Source of the DNA: Alphaproteobacteria bacterium
Lineage (GTDB): Bacteria; Pseudomonadota; Alphaproteobacteria; Micavibrionales; Micavibrionaceae
DNA: 64,000 nucleotides
Direction: 5' to 3'
Assembly (NCBI GenBank): GCA_002401695.1
Contig: NVTV01000002.1
Span: 62,001-126,000, forward strand
Shown piece by piece: positions 63,722 through 64,000 of this stretch. A model generated the notes under the pieces. That model was not told where the DNA came from, ran no database searches, and saw only the letters and a list, made by a program, of their open reading frames with translations. The position numbers were made by a program, and so were the translations under genes. The first letter of the stretch is position 1. Each line of letters starts with the position of its first letter.

Positions 63722-64000
63722 TTATTCTGCCGCTTCCTTGTCTTGCCCCATAACCTCTACCCTCGTGATAAAATGTTGTAGATCAACAAGAAAGAACGCG
63801 TCTTTTGGGGAAACCTCGATCGCTTGTCTTAAATTTTCCAATGCAGCACTTTTTTCGTTATGTTCCGCATGAAGAAGGCCTTTTGCGAAATACGCACGAC
63901 CTAATTGCAACGATATAGCCTCATTTGGCCCTTTTTCATCAAGAATCTGCGTTAAAATCTGAATGGCCGGCAAGAACGTCCCTTGTTTTATGTGCCTTTC
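63722..64000 (-). CDS. TPR-repeat protein, 5' end outside window
   Basis: The frame is open to the right edge of the window, so the TTG at 63973 is not the true start. Visible: AIQILTQILDEKGPNEAISLQLGRAYFAKGLLHAEHNEKSAALENLRQAIEVSPKD, two TPR-like units. C-terminal part of a larger gene; function unknown. Confidence 0.75.
   Translation of the reverse strand, partial: ERHIKQGTFLPAIQILTQILDEKGPNEAISLQLGRAYFAKGLLHAEHNEKSAALENLRQAIEVSPKDAFFLVDLQHFITRVEVMGQDKEAAE

Overview
The window looks like chromosome of an alphaproteobacterium with moderate to low GC and a Gram-negative envelope. The evidence is a three-gene PntAA/PntAB/PntB transhydrogenase, a 41-residue alphaproteobacterial-type L36, a DUF1476 (ATPase zeta-type) protein, a long FtsZ with the C-terminal peptide [17 protein letters not shown] sites crowded in front of ftsZ, and lpxC/bamD for an outer membrane. 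The genus cannot be named from sequence alone; a Micavibrio- or Rhodospirillales-like lineage would fit.

Region 1 (2-16934) is the distal half of a division and cell wall (dcw) cluster: murD-ftsW-murG-murC-[AT-rich ORF]-murB-[reverse-strand membrane Mur ligase plus alpha/beta hydrolase]-ddl-ftsQ-ftsA-ftsZ. It is preceded by a partial P-loop (zeta-toxin-like) gene where mraY would be expected. Region 2 (17118-24563) holds lpxC, bamD, recN, a VOC protein, ligA, a small conserved protein and a lipase-like hydrolase. Region 3 (24583-32164) holds the transhydrogenase operon, an orphan HlyD-like C-terminal tail, a CHASE2 adenylate cyclase facing a cNMP-binding EAL phosphodiesterase, and rpmJ. Region 4 (32278-41534) is the rod-shape operon mreB-mreC-mreD-mrdA-rodA, then DUF1476-bolA-grxD, purC, nadK and an unusual HTH-PyrE fusion.

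Region 5 (about 41.67-60.86 kb) is a podovirus/T7-type virion and lysis module: portal, scaffold, capsid, tail tube A and B, an internal virion-like protein, a tail spike, large terminase, a small membrane protein, SleB endolysin and a 3TM holin. I see no integrase, polymerase, helicase, primase or phage repressor in it. It starts at a promoter carrying a GAAC-N7-GAAC box (alphaproteobacterial LexA type) and lies divergently next to the HTH-PyrE fusion. Many intergenic slots hold a small accessory gene with its own sigma70-like promoter and, in most cases, its own intrinsic terminator. The gaps also carry several families of palindromic repeats, some of which duplicate gene starts. I read this as a domesticated or defective phage particle cluster (candidate gene-transfer-agent-like particle) with modular cargo cassettes; that reading is inference.

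Region 6 (61012-64000) holds a secreted protein, folD and yggT (reverse), a secreted HExxH protein and a truncated TPR gene.
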